A stretch of 19,226 nucleotides of DNA from Gammaproteobacteria bacterium (GCA_029881015.1 JAOUNK010000017.1:1-19226), one strand, 5' to 3'; positions 1 through 6,321 are shown, counted from the first letter of the stretch. Translations and numbers: made by a program. Notes: generated by a model not told the origin, from the letters alone.

Positions 1-207
1 TGAATCCAGCAGTTTCTGGCACTCGGTTCGCGATGCGTTGGCCTCATCGGTTCCCTCCAGTACCTGCAATAGCCAGTCTGGTCCGGACGGCACCCCGGCG
101 ATGGCGAGGCGGCCGGTCAACAGCCCGTGGGCCTGCGCCGCGTCCCAGCTGGCTCCACATCGCCGCAGCGACTCATCGAGCCGGTCGAAGCTCACCTTTT
201 CATTCAT
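1..207 (-). CDS. ygfB: YgfB / UPF0149 family protein, N-terminal part
   Basis: Partial gene, cut by the window edge after 69 codons. The start ATG is at 205-207; the nearby ATG at 201-203 is in another frame and stops at once. The N-terminus contains an AQAHGLLTGR segment (residues about 24-33), which matches the HGLL(C/T)G signature of UPF0149 proteins. It lies divergently from the zapB-like / zapA genes, where ygfB sits in many Gammaproteobacteria. In Pseudomonas, YgfB has been linked to beta-lactam resistance through ampC regulation; the molecular role in other bacteria is poorly defined. The family assignment rests on the motif plus synteny. Most of the protein is outside the window, so its completeness cannot be judged. 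Confidence 0.85.
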   Translation of the reverse strand, partial: MNEKVSFDRLDESLRRCGASWDAAQAHGLLTGRLAIAGVPSGPDWLLQVLEGTDEANASRTECQKLLDS

Positions 208-243
208 ACCAAAACCAACCTTTTCAATTCAGGCAAACCCTAC

Positions 244-249
244 TATATT
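244..249 (+). promoter_or_regulatory. -10-like TATATT just before the zapB-like ATG
   Basis: TATATT ends 6 nt before the ATG at 256. A TTTTCA hexamer at 221-226 lies 17 bp upstream (4 of 6 match to the -35 consensus). If used, transcription would start at or next to the A of ATG, giving a leaderless mRNA, which fits the absence of a Shine-Dalgarno sequence. On the other strand ACTATA (242-247) reads TATAGT and could serve ygfB, so the two divergent -10 elements would overlap. Confidence 0.4.
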
Positions 250-255
250 GACCCT

Positions 256-486
256 ATGGCTGAGAACATCAATTCAACGTTTGAGTACGAACTCAAGCGC
301 CTCGAAAAACGCGTCGACGCGCTCGTGCGCGTTTGCGACCAACTTCAGGATGAGAATCGTTCGCTGAAACAGCGGCAGGACGTACTGACATCCGAACGGG
401 CCAACCTGCTGCAGAAAAACGAGCAGGTCCGTGCGCGTGTGGAAGCGATGATCGGCCGCCTGAAGGCGATGGAGCAGGGCTCCTGA
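256..486 (+). CDS. ZapB-like coiled-coil protein (TIGR02449 family)
   Basis: 76 aa, charged and almost entirely predicted coiled coil. Leucines and other hydrophobics recur in heptads from about residue 10 to 70 (YELKRLEKRVDAL, ENRSLKQRQDVL and so on). Its place immediately upstream of zapA is the position of the TIGR02449 family, small proteins related in shape to the cell-division factor ZapB. By analogy it may help assemble or cross-link FtsZ filaments at midcell together with ZapA; this role is inferred. ATG 256 was chosen over upstream in-frame starts because the coiled coil begins here and the upstream extension lies in ygfB-proximal sequence read on the opposite strand. No Shine-Dalgarno is visible; a -10-like element lies directly in front. 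The 46-nt gap to zapA suggests one operon. Confidence 0.82.
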   Translation: MAENINSTFEYELKRLEKRVDALVRVCDQLQDENRSLKQRQDVLTSERANLLQKNEQVRARVEAMIGRLKAMEQGS

Positions 487-532
487 CCCATGACCGGACA
501 AGTAGTACGACAAGGCTGATGGAGAACGTCGA

Positions 533-847
533 ATGACCCAACAAATTGCGCAGGTTAGCGTCCGAATTCTCGACAAGGAATACCAGGTAGCCTGCCCCGC
601 CGAAGAGCGCACCGACCTGCTAGACTCTGCGGAAATTCTGAACGACAAGATGCGCGAAATTCGTGACAGCGGCCGCATCGTTGGGCTTGACCGTATCGCG
701 GTCATGGCCGCATTGAACATGGCGAACGACCTGATCCATGCCAAGGCGCGCGATCAGGCGCTCGAGGGCGGAATCAGCGATCGCCTCAAAAGTATTTCCG
801 ACCGGGTTGACAGCGTCCTGAGTGGCGCTCAGCAGCTCGACTTGTAA
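533..847 (+). CDS. zapA: Cell division protein ZapA
   Basis: 104 aa, the usual ZapA length. The N-terminal domain (about residues 6-50: VSVRILDKEYQVACP then ERTDLLDSAEILNDKMREIR) carries the conserved small alpha/beta fold pattern, followed by a helix with the family-like GLDRIAVMAALNMANDL stretch (about 51-67) and a C-terminal coiled coil. ZapA binds FtsZ in the cytoplasm and bundles protofilaments at the Z-ring. The start is supported by GGAGA at 521-525, 7 nt upstream of the ATG. The order zapA, 6S RNA, formyl-THF cyclo-ligase downstream is conserved in Gammaproteobacteria and strengthens the call. Confidence 0.95.
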   Translation: MTQQIAQVSVRILDKEYQVACPAEERTDLLDSAEILNDKMREIRDSGRIVGLDRIAVMAALNMANDLIHAKARDQALEGGISDRLKSISDRVDSVLSGAQQLDL

Positions 848-869
848 TGCGTACATTAAGCACGATATT
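842..869 (+). promoter_or_regulatory. Predicted 6S RNA promoter
   Basis: TTGTAA (842-847), a 16-bp spacer, and GATATT (864-869). The predicted start, about 876, coincides with the first base of the outer closing stem of 6S RNA. The -35 overlaps the zapA stop codon. Confidence 0.45.
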
Positions 870-875
870 CGACTT

Positions 876-1066
876 GGCGCTTCCTGCAGTGTTCGATACC
901 GACCTGAAAGCCTTTCGGCCCTAAATTATTACCTCGGGGTCGCGCACTGTTGGCAGCATTTGAGCAGGGCCGTTTCGACGGTAAGCCTGTTGCTGCCACG
1001 GCTGACCCCACCTGTTGCTCTGTGTCGAGAGCGACGGTTTGTAACGGCACAGGCGGGAAGCGCCTC
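876..1066 (+). ncRNA. ssrS: 6S RNA
   Basis: Roughly 190 nt between zapA and the formyl-THF cyclo-ligase gene, the conserved ssrS location. The outer closing helix is visible: GGCGCTTCC (876-884) pairs perfectly with GGAAGCGCC (1056-1064). Inside, TCGATAC near 893 pairs with GTGTCGA near 1022, GGGGTC near 935 pairs with GACCCC near 1005, and the tip is a long hairpin (GGCAGC/GCTGCC, AGCAGG/CCTGTT) capped by CCGT-TTCG-ACGG. This rod with internal bulges is the 6S architecture that mimics an open promoter and sequesters sigma70 RNA polymerase in stationary phase. A T-rich run at 1065-1076 follows the closing helix. The exact ends are approximate. The call rests on pairing by eye plus synteny, not a covariance model. 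Confidence 0.85.
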
Positions 1067-1092
1067 TTTCTTTTTTGAGAACACCATTTCTC

Positions 1093-1650
1093 GTGCAGAT
1101 CAAAACACTCCGTAGCAAAGCCCTGCGGGCTCGCCGCGCAATGAGCAACCAGCAACGAGCTGCGGCGTCCGAGGAGATCTGTAAACGCGTTATCGCGACG
1201 CGTGAATTCTACGCAAGCAAGACAGTCGGCTGTTACCTGCCGATGGCCGACGAAGTAGACACGCGCATGATCGTCGAGACGGCGTGGCGCGCAAATAAGC
1301 GCATTTTCGTCCCTGTTTTGCGCAGCAAGGGGCAAATGTTTTTCTGCGAGCTGCGTGCCGAAACCGACCTCGTGCGGAGTCGCTTCGGAACCTGGGAACC
1401 TGTTCGCGGGTTTCTGATCGCGCCCGAAAAACTCGACATCGTTGTCACGCCATCCGTCGCATTAGATGATGATGGTCACCGGATCGGCATGGGCAGCGGC
1501 TATTTCGACCGGTGTTTTTCTTTTCTGCGTCATCGCAGATTTTGGATACGACCAAAACTTCTGGGTGTAGCGTTTCATTGCCAAAAAGTCGAGAAAATAG
1601 CGCCAAATCCTTGGGATATACCGCTTTATCGCGTCATTACCGACTCTTGA
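1093..1650 (+). CDS. fau: 5-formyltetrahydrofolate cyclo-ligase
   Basis: 185 aa. Converts 5-formyl-THF to 5,10-methenyl-THF with ATP in the cytoplasm. The N-terminal LRARRAMSNQQR (about 11-22) aligns with the basic substrate-binding start of E. coli YgfA; DEVDT (53-57) is the conserved acidic patch, and GMGSGYFDR (132-140) is the family's hallmark ATP/folate loop. GTG 1093 is chosen; a TTG at 1075 in the same frame is possible but falls inside the T-run of the 6S RNA 3' end, and ATG 1141 would delete the conserved RxxRR segment. No good Shine-Dalgarno is visible for any start. The coding sequence begins about 27 nt after 6S RNA, so the two are probably co-transcribed and separated by processing. 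The last third is noticeably richer in A/T than neighbouring genes. Confidence 0.9.
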   Translation: MQIKTLRSKALRARRAMSNQQRAAASEEICKRVIATREFYASKTVGCYLPMADEVDTRMIVETAWRANKRIFVPVLRSKGQMFFCELRAETDLVRSRFGTWEPVRGFLIAPEKLDIVVTPSVALDDDGHRIGMGSGYFDRCFSFLRHRRFWIRPKLLGVAFHCQKVEKIAPNPWDIPLYRVITDS

Positions 1651-1966
1651 GAGACCTGTGTTCCCACTGGTGAAATGCTGCCTCGAGTCACTTGCATCGC
1701 TCGAGAAACGCTCCAAACAATACGCTCGTTCAGAAAATCCCGCCGACCTGTGCGTGCAAAATCCGGCGTCTTCGGCAACTGTTTTCTTTCTTTCAAACGT
1801 AACCTCAACGCTTGTTTGATCCTGTCGTTTTCGAGCTCGCCGTTTGCACCCTGGCAATACAAGCTGTAGTCCTGTTTTTGCGCCGGGTTTTTGTCGCTCT
1901 AACTTGCTGGATTTTTTGAGATTGTTGCGTATACTCAAGCGCGGGTACCCGACACGGAGAAAATTA
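1651..1966. other. Intergenic stretch with no convincing gene
   Basis: 316 nt between fau and the lysine-rich protein, less GC-rich than the rest of the window. Small ORFs exist on both strands but have no ribosome-binding site, no recognisable motif and atypical composition, so none is called. Two CTCGAG palindromes lie close together near 1683-1710. The only signals near its end are a -10-like TATACT (1930-1935) and the GGAGA before the next gene. No terminator for fau was seen. Confidence 0.6.
1930..1935 (+). promoter_or_regulatory. -10-like TATACT for the lysine-rich protein gene
   Basis: Five of six match to TATAAT, preceded by TGCG. Predicted start near 1942, giving a 5' leader of about 25 nt that includes the GGAGA ribosome-binding site (1956-1960). 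No good -35 at 16-18 bp was found. Confidence 0.4.
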
Positions 1967-2335
1967 ATGGCTACCAAAAAGAAGTCTAGTAAGAAACCTT
2001 CAGGGCGCAAAGTCGCCAAGAAGAAAGCAGTACGTAGAAAAGCTACGAAGCGTGTAGCAAAGAAAGCGACTAAGAAAAAAGTCGCAAGGAAGAAAGTCGC
2101 GAAGAAAAAGGCGAAAAAGAAAGTCGCCAAGAGAAAAGTAGCCAAGAAAAAGGCTAAGAAGAAAGTCGCCAAGAAAAAGGCGAAAAAGAAAGTAGCCAAG
2201 AAAAAGGCTAAGAAGAAAGTCGCCAAGAAAAAGGCGAAAAAGAAAGTAGCCAAGAAGAAAACAAAGAAGAAAGCTACGAAGAAGAAAGCTACCAAGCGGA
2301 AAGCCACGAGGAAAAAGGCCAGCCGTAGGCGGTAA
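1967..2335 (+). CDS. Histone H1-like / AlgP-like lysine-rich protein
   Basis: 122 aa using only nine amino acids (M, A, T, K, S, P, G, R, V). 63 residues are lysine and there is no acidic, aromatic, amide or cysteine residue. The body is repeats of KVAKKKAKK, flanked by KKAT/RKAT variants, resembling the C-terminal tails of eukaryotic histone H1 and bacterial AlgP/HupN-type proteins. Such proteins bind DNA non-specifically and condense the nucleoid or act at promoters; the precise role here is unknown. The start is fixed by GGAGA (1956-1960), 6 nt before the ATG. It stands alone with its own promoter candidate and a strong terminator, so it is probably a monocistronic unit. The N-terminus lacks a globular domain. 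Repeat number is likely variable among strains because the DNA itself is tandemly repeated. Confidence 0.85.
   Translation: MATKKKSSKKPSGRKVAKKKAVRRKATKRVAKKATKKKVARKKVAKKKAKKKVAKRKVAKKKAKKKVAKKKAKKKVAKKKAKKKVAKKKAKKKVAKKKTKKKATKKKATKRKATRKKASRRR
2138..2256 (+). repeat. 54-bp tandem repeat inside the lysine-rich gene
   Basis: The unit starts GTAGCCAAG at 2138, 2192 and 2246, exactly 54 bp apart; the first two copies are identical and the third is partial (about 11 bp). Each unit codes for two KVAKKKAKK nonapeptides that use different synonymous codons (GTA...GCT, then GTC...GCG), so the exact DNA period is 54 while the protein period is 9 residues. A diverged copy lies upstream near 2096-2137. 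Confidence 0.9.
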
Positions 2336-2351
2336 TGGTAGTTAGTTCGTA

Positions 2352-2379
2352 GCTTTGGAAGGAGACCTTCTTTCAAAGC
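2352..2379 (+). other. Hairpin upstream of the terminator
   Basis: GCTTTG (2352-2357) pairs with CAAAGC (2374-2379). Directly inside, GAAGG (2358-2362) pairs with CCTTC (2366-2370) around an AGA loop, leaving a TTT bulge. No T-tract follows, so it may stabilise the mRNA 3' end rather than terminate. Confidence 0.5.
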
Positions 2380-2387
2380 AAACAAAA

Positions 2388-2411
2388 GAGCCCGCTTCGG
2401 CGGGCTCTTTT
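2388..2411 (+). terminator. Rho-independent terminator of the lysine-rich gene
   Basis: GAGCCCGC (2388-2395), TTCG loop, GCGGGCTC (2400-2407), then TTTT. The stem is flanked by AAAA upstream, so it could work in both directions. An 8-bp GC-rich stem with a UUCG tetraloop is a very strong candidate. Confidence 0.93.
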
Positions 2412-2468
2412 CGTTTCGAGGAACCAAAAGTGTGCGCTAATCCGATGTGAAACTCGGTATATTTTGAC

Positions 2469-2474
2469 TATAGT
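2469..2474 (+). promoter_or_regulatory. -10-like TATAGT just before rpiA
   Basis: TATAGT ends 8 nt before the rpiA ATG; GTGAAA (2447-2452) is a possible -35 with a 16-bp spacer. The predicted start is within about 2 nt of the ATG, and no Shine-Dalgarno exists, suggesting a leaderless transcript. Confidence 0.4.
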
Positions 2475-2482
2475 ACGCAGCT

Positions 2483-3142
2483 ATGGATGCAACGGACAAG
2501 AAACGCGCGGCCGCCAGGGCGGCATTGGAGTTCATTCAGCCCGGGACGAAACTTGGTGTCGGTACGGGCTCGACGGTCAATTGCCTCATTGAAGTGCTGC
2601 CGGAGGTCCGGGACCGGATTGACTGCGTGGTATCGAGTTCCCGGGCTTCAACCAGGCTGCTCGAAGAGCACGGCTTCGAGGTCCGGACACTCAACGAGAC
2701 CGGCGACATCGACCTCTATATAGACGGGGCGGACGAGAGCAACAAGCACCTGCAACTCATCAAGGGAGGCGGTGGCGCACTGACTCGTGAAAAGGTTCTC
2801 GCCGAGGCTGCGCGTCGTTTCATTTGCATCATCGACGACTCGAAGCTGGTCGGCATGCTCGGCAGCTTCCCGCTGCCCATCGAGGTGCTGCCAATGGCCC
2901 AGGAGCTCGTCGCGCGGCGCATACTCAAAATGCGAGGTCACGCGATCTGGCGCGAGGGATTCGTAACCGACAACGGCAACCACATACTCGATGTGCACAA
3001 CCTGCGGATTGCGAACCCGATTGAATTGGAGGCGCGCATCAACCGAATTCCGGGTGTGGTCGCCGTAGGCCTGTTCGCCCAGCGTCCTGCCGACATCCTC
3101 TTGATCGCCGGCGACAACGGCGTCCGCGAAATTCGTACCTGA
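2483..3142 (+). CDS. rpiA: Ribose-5-phosphate isomerase A
   Basis: 219 aa, the same length as E. coli RpiA. Interconverts ribose 5-phosphate and ribulose 5-phosphate in the non-oxidative pentose-phosphate pathway (cytoplasm). GVGTGSTV (25-32) binds the phosphate. The active-site set D81, D84 (DGADE), K94 (KGGGG) and E103 (TREK) is complete and even keeps E. coli numbering. The gene starts 72 nt after the upstream terminator and so begins a new unit. It is followed by an unrelated amidohydrolase with its own strong ribosome-binding site. The partner enzyme gene rpe lies about 6 kb away in the same window. Confidence 0.98.
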   Translation: MDATDKKRAAARAALEFIQPGTKLGVGTGSTVNCLIEVLPEVRDRIDCVVSSSRASTRLLEEHGFEVRTLNETGDIDLYIDGADESNKHLQLIKGGGGALTREKVLAEAARRFICIIDDSKLVGMLGSFPLPIEVLPMAQELVARRILKMRGHAIWREGFVTDNGNHILDVHNLRIANPIELEARINRIPGVVAVGLFAQRPADILLIAGDNGVREIRT

Positions 3143-3233
3143 GGCGCCCTGGCCTATTTGGTACATCGGCATCCCGACCCGGCTGTCGTATGCTGGAGCT
3201 ATATCTGTAACGGCTCTACGGAGGCCTTCCAGC

Positions 3234-5000
3234 ATGCCCCAGAAAGCAACAACCACTCGCCCCGCCCTTCTAACCTGCCTCCTCGGGCTGTTCGCCGCGT
3301 CGGCCTGCTCGGTCGAGTCCGGGAACAACACCGAAGTCGGTGACCTCGCATTTGTCAACGCCGGGGTCTATACGCTGGATGAGCGGTCCCCCTGGGCCGA
3401 GGCTGTAGTGGTTCGCGAGAACAAGATCGTCTACGTCGGCAGTACCGCGGGCGCCGCAGAACGGATTGACGATTCGACCGATGTGCGCGACCTCAATGGA
3501 CAGCTGCTCTTGCCCGGCTTCATCGATACACACGTCCATCCGGTCGCCGGCGGCGCGTATGCAACGGCGTTGTCGCTGGAGACCTGGGGCACCGTTGACG
3601 ACTGGGTGGCAGCGATTGGCGAGTACGCCGAGGCCAACCCGGAGGCGCCGCTGCTGTTCGGCTATGGCTTTCTCGCAACCACATTTGGTCCGGTCGGGCC
3701 AACTCGCCAGCTAATCGATGCCGTCGTTCCCGACAGGCCTGTGCTGATCATGGACGAAGGCTTCCATGCGGCCTGGGCCAATACCGCGGCCCTGAAAGCG
3801 CTCAACATCACTCAGGATACGGCCGACCCCGTCCCCGGCTACAGCTATTACAAGCGGGATGAGGATGGCGACGCCACCGGTTACCTGCTCGAGGGAACCG
3901 CCGGCATGGCGATGGACGACCTCAATGCCATTACCGCCGATACCGTCGTCGAGGGGACCGGAATTATCGTCGATATCATGAATAGCTACGGGGTCACAGC
4001 CGCCTTCGACGCCGGGGTTATCGAGAGCGATAACGTTGAGGATGTAAAACACATTCTTGATCGCGTTGAAGCCGCAGGGCACCTGACGGTACGACTCATC
4101 GGCTCATCGCGGCCAGAGACGCAGGAGCAATACCTCTCAGCCGTGGATACTGCGGATCTCTGGCGCAAGGAACTGCAAGGCGAGCGGTATCATTACAATA
4201 CGCTGAAGATCCCTGACGACGGCACGGTCGAGGGACGGACCGCCGCGATGTTCGAGGACTACCAGGGTGAGCCGGGCAATTCCGGCGAGACGGTGTTTAC
4301 CGAGGAACAGATGACGCACATGATCACCGACGCAGCGTCCCGCAACATGGACGTACACGTACATGCGCTGGGAGAACGTGCTATTCACGAAACCCTGAAC
4401 GCCATTGAAGCTGCCCGCGAGTCGTATCCCCGGAGCGAATCCCGGTACACCATCTGCCATATCCAGGTTATCGCTGACCAGGACCTGCCGCGCTTTGCCG
4501 AACTCGACGTCATGGCGCAAAGCACGCCGCTGTGGTCGTCATACGACACTTACGGTGAGCAATTCGTCAGCGACGATCAGTTCAGGCGATTCTGGCGTTT
4601 CAAGAGTCTCGAGGATTCAGGTGCTCGCCTGACCTTCGGCAGTGACTTCCCGGCCAGCGGCGCGGGGACTCTCGGTCTTTCGCCAATTGTGCAGATCGAA
4701 ATGGGGCACACTCGCCAGGAATTCGGACAGCCGGACGCCCCGGTGCAGCCTCGTGAGTCGGAGCGCCTCAGCATCGAGTCGCTGGTTCGCGGATTTACGA
4801 TCGACGCCGCCTACCAGTTGCACATGGAAGACCGAATCGGTTCGATCGAAGTCGGCAAGATGGCCGATCTCGTGGTGCTCGACCAGGATATCTTCAAAGT
4901 CGATCCATACTCCATTCACAAGACGCAGGTCGTCATGACGGTCATGGATGGCAAGGTTGTCTACGAGCAATCCCGGGATGCCGGACACATTCCGCAGTGA
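3234..5000 (+). CDS. Amidohydrolase family 3 lipoprotein (YtcJ-like)
   Basis: 588 aa. The N-terminus (residues 1-25) is a lipoprotein signal peptide: a short basic start, LLTCLLGLFAA and the lipobox-like ASAC with C25, so the enzyme is probably anchored on the periplasmic side. The metal site of the amidohydrolase superfamily is visible: HVH (H100, H102), a candidate lysine K325 in LKIPDDGT, HVH (H375, H377), H409 in CHIQ, and D471 in SDFP. The C-terminal beta-sandwich segment has the typical GSIEVGKMADLVVLDQD. The organisation fits PF07969, which includes YtcJ-like and N-substituted formamide deformylase-like enzymes. The substrate cannot be read from sequence. GGAGG (3220-3224) sits 9 nt before the ATG. 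It is probably a separate unit from rpiA (91-nt gap). Confidence 0.9.
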   Translation: MPQKATTTRPALLTCLLGLFAASACSVESGNNTEVGDLAFVNAGVYTLDERSPWAEAVVVRENKIVYVGSTAGAAERIDDSTDVRDLNGQLLLPGFIDTHVHPVAGGAYATALSLETWGTVDDWVAAIGEYAEANPEAPLLFGYGFLATTFGPVGPTRQLIDAVVPDRPVLIMDEGFHAAWANTAALKALNITQDTADPVPGYSYYKRDEDGDATGYLLEGTAGMAMDDLNAITADTVVEGTGIIVDIMNSYGVTAAFDAGVIESDNVEDVKHILDRVEAAGHLTVRLIGSSRPETQEQYLSAVDTADLWRKELQGERYHYNTLKIPDDGTVEGRTAAMFEDYQGEPGNSGETVFTEEQMTHMITDAASRNMDVHVHALGERAIHETLNAIEAARESYPRSESRYTICHIQVIADQDLPRFAELDVMAQSTPLWSSYDTYGEQFVSDDQFRRFWRFKSLEDSGARLTFGSDFPASGAGTLGLSPIVQIEMGHTRQEFGQPDAPVQPRESERLSIESLVRGFTIDAAYQLHMEDRIGSIEVGKMADLVVLDQDIFKVDPYSIHKTQVVMTVMDGKVVYEQSRDAGHIPQ

Positions 5001-5033
5001 TTCGAAAAAGGTTATTCTGAAGCGACACAATAC

Positions 5034-5039
5034 TATAAT
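5034..5039 (+). promoter_or_regulatory. TATAAT -10 for the YajG-like lipoprotein gene
   Basis: Perfect -10 hexamer; TTATTC (5012-5017) lies 16 bp upstream as a weak -35. Predicted start near 5046, leader about 42 nt. TTCGAAAA near 5001 and TTTTCGAA near 5056 form an inverted repeat around it, which might be an operator or chance. Confidence 0.5.
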
Positions 5040-5087
5040 CGGCTGGAGGTTAGGCTTTTCGAACAAGAATCAAGAGGAATGGGGATT

Positions 5088-5678
5088 ATGAACAGAACAA
5101 GATTTCTGCTGCTGGTCGCGGCACTCGGCATCACCAGTGGTTGCGCATTCACGCCGCAGGTCGTCCAGATACAGCCCGAGCTCGATATCGCGAAAAGTAA
5201 CATCGGCGGGGGCGCGGTTGTTGCCGTCTATGTTGTCGACGAGCGCGACAACAAGGAGCTGGGCAGGCGAGGTACCGGTGCCATGAAAGGTGCGGCGATC
5301 ACGACGGAGCAGGACATGGCCACCGTTTTCAGCGATGCGATTGTCGCGGGTCTCAAGGACAAAGGCTTCGAGGCCAGCGCAGCTAGCTCGGCCGCGGCTC
5401 CTGGCCATGGCGCACTGCTGCGAATCGACATTCGCAACATCGAGTACGAGACGTCTATGGGATTCTGGACCGGTGGCGTGCATGTTCGTGGCTCAATGAA
5501 GGGCACGGCATCGAAGAGCGGCGAGTCCTATGACAATTTCTACCAAATCGACGATGAGAAGCGAGTCGTGGTTGTGCCGGGAGCAGACTCCAACGCGCAA
5601 ATGATCAACGCCACCGTATCCGCTGTGATTCAAGAGATGTTCAATGATGTGGAGCTCTTCGAGTTCCTGAAGAACTGA
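5088..5678 (+). CDS. YajG-like lipoprotein
   Basis: 196 aa from ATG 5088. A lipoprotein signal (MNRTRFLLLVAALGITSGC) places the lipidated cysteine at residue 19. The mature part resembles the YajG family (PF03923): a beta-strand VVAVYVVDERDN, the segment ALLRIDIRNIEYETS, and the C-terminal VSAVIQEMFNDVELFEFLKN, which parallels the end of E. coli YajG (TIADMSQDTSIHEFIKQ). It is likely anchored in the outer or inner membrane facing the periplasm; YajG itself has no assigned function. ATG 5079 is in the same frame but sits directly on the AGAGG (5073-5077), while 5088 has that sequence at about 10 nt, so 5088 is preferred. It has its own promoter and ends before a strong palindromic terminator. 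Confidence 0.8.
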   Translation: MNRTRFLLLVAALGITSGCAFTPQVVQIQPELDIAKSNIGGGAVVAVYVVDERDNKELGRRGTGAMKGAAITTEQDMATVFSDAIVAGLKDKGFEASAASSAAAPGHGALLRIDIRNIEYETSMGFWTGGVHVRGSMKGTASKSGESYDNFYQIDDEKRVVVVPGADSNAQMINATVSAVIQEMFNDVELFEFLKN

Positions 5679-5701
5679 CTCCGGTCTCCGAGCCATACGC
5701 A

Positions 5702-5725
5702 ATAGGGGCCCTGCAGGGCCCCTAT
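5702..5725. terminator. Palindromic terminator between convergent lipoprotein and tRNA-Gln
   Basis: ATAGGGGCCC (5702-5711), TGCA, GGGCCCCTAT (5716-5725): a perfect 24-bp palindrome, so the hairpin forms on either strand. On the plus strand it is followed by CTTGTTTGG, a usable T-tract; on the minus strand the following TGCGTATGG is a poor one. Confidence 0.8.
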
Positions 5726-5731
5726 CTTGTT

Positions 5732-5805
5732 TGGCTGGGGGAGAGGGATTCGAACCCCCGTTGGCGGAGTCAGAGTCCGCAGTCCTACCACTAGACGATC
5801 CCCCA
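5732..5805 (-). tRNA. tRNA-Gln, anticodon CUG
   Basis: 74 nt including an encoded CCA. Read on the minus strand: acceptor TGGGGGA pairs with TCCCCCA, followed by discriminator G and CCA. The anticodon stem GCGGA/TCCGC encloses the loop CTCTGAC, giving anticodon CTG (reads CAG, glutamine). The T arm contains TTCGAAT. The U1 start and G73 resemble E. coli tRNA-Gln identity elements. It lies downstream of rpsI in the same direction. Confidence 0.96.
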
Positions 5806-5852
5806 AGTTCGCCCTCATTGCCGACCAGCGGCAAGGAGGTCGGTGCGAACTT
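5805..5852 (-). other. Inverted repeat just upstream of tRNA-Gln
   Basis: AAGTTCGC (5805-5812) and GCGAACTT (5845-5852) are an 8-bp inverted repeat whose left arm touches the tRNA 5' end. Inside it, TTGCCG and CGGCAA offer an alternative hairpin. It may be a processing structure in an rpsI-tRNA transcript or a 5' leader element. Confidence 0.45.
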
Positions 5853-5899
5853 ACCTTTAGTGGTTACACCAAAGGTGGGTTCCACCCGTCGTTTGGGTA
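5853..5899 (-). other. Hairpin-rich spacer after rpsI
   Basis: Contains CCTTT-a-GTG-gtta-CAC-c-AAAGG (about 5854-5875) and a small GGGT/ACCC hairpin. No T-tract follows on the minus strand, so a standard terminator of rplM-rpsI is not evident here and readthrough into tRNA-Gln is possible. Confidence 0.4.
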
Positions 5900-6292
5900 C
5901 TAACGCTTCGAGTACTGCGTAGCGCGGCGTGCCTTGCGCAGGCCAACCTTCTTGCGCTCGACCTCACGTGCGTCGCGAGTTACAAAGCCGGCTTTACGCA
6001 GGCTCGGACGCAGTGACTCGTCGTAAGCCATCAGTGCGCGTGTCAGACCGTGGCGAATCGCGCCCGCCTGGCCCGTCGTGCCGCCGCCCTTGACCGTGAC
6101 GTTCACATTGAACTTCCCGCCCAATGCCGTCAGCTCGAGCGGCTGGCGAACAATCATCTGGGCCGTCTTGCGACCGAAGAACACGTCCAGGGGACGCTTG
6201 TTCACCGTGATATCACCGTTGCCTGGCGCCAGAAAAACGCGAGCCGTCGACGTCTTGCGACGACCGGTACCGTAAAAAAACGTGTCACTCAT
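5900..6292 (-). CDS. rpsI: 30S ribosomal protein S9
   Basis: 130 aa, the standard length. It has the S9 signatures GTGRRKTSTARVFL (about 8-21), the GGG(T)TGQAGAIRHG loop (about 69-81) and the basic C-terminus KARRATQYSKR, whose final arginine reaches the ribosomal P site and contacts tRNA. It is a component of the 30S head. It lies 29 nt after rplM and is co-transcribed with it, the conserved L13-S9 operon. The start ATG has only a weak AAAGA ribosome-binding site, so translation may be coupled to rplM. Confidence 0.98.
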   Translation of the reverse strand: MSDTFFYGTGRRKTSTARVFLAPGNGDITVNKRPLDVFFGRKTAQMIVRQPLELTALGGKFNVNVTVKGGGTTGQAGAIRHGLTRALMAYDESLRPSLRKAGFVTRDAREVERKKVGLRKARRATQYSKR

Positions 6293-6321
6293 AATCTTTA
6301 CTCAATCCGAAGCGTGCTGAC

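Noticed and set aside
1626..1869. Small ORFs on both strands in the fau to lysine-rich-protein spacer
   Set aside because: No ribosome-binding site, no motif, unusual composition; only one could be real and nothing favours either.
2138..2256. CRISPR-like array
   Set aside because: The 54-bp repeats are directly adjacent, have no spacers, and are fully coding in one frame.
1462..2427. 321-aa minus-strand ORF rich in Phe, Ala and Leu, looking like a membrane protein
   Set aside because: It is the reverse reading of the lysine codons (AAA/AAG read as TTT/CTT) of the histone-like gene; the plus-strand gene has a ribosome-binding site and terminator.
2446..2461. TGTGA near the rpiA promoter as a CRP site
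   Set aside because: The second half-site is missing (GTATA instead of TCACA).
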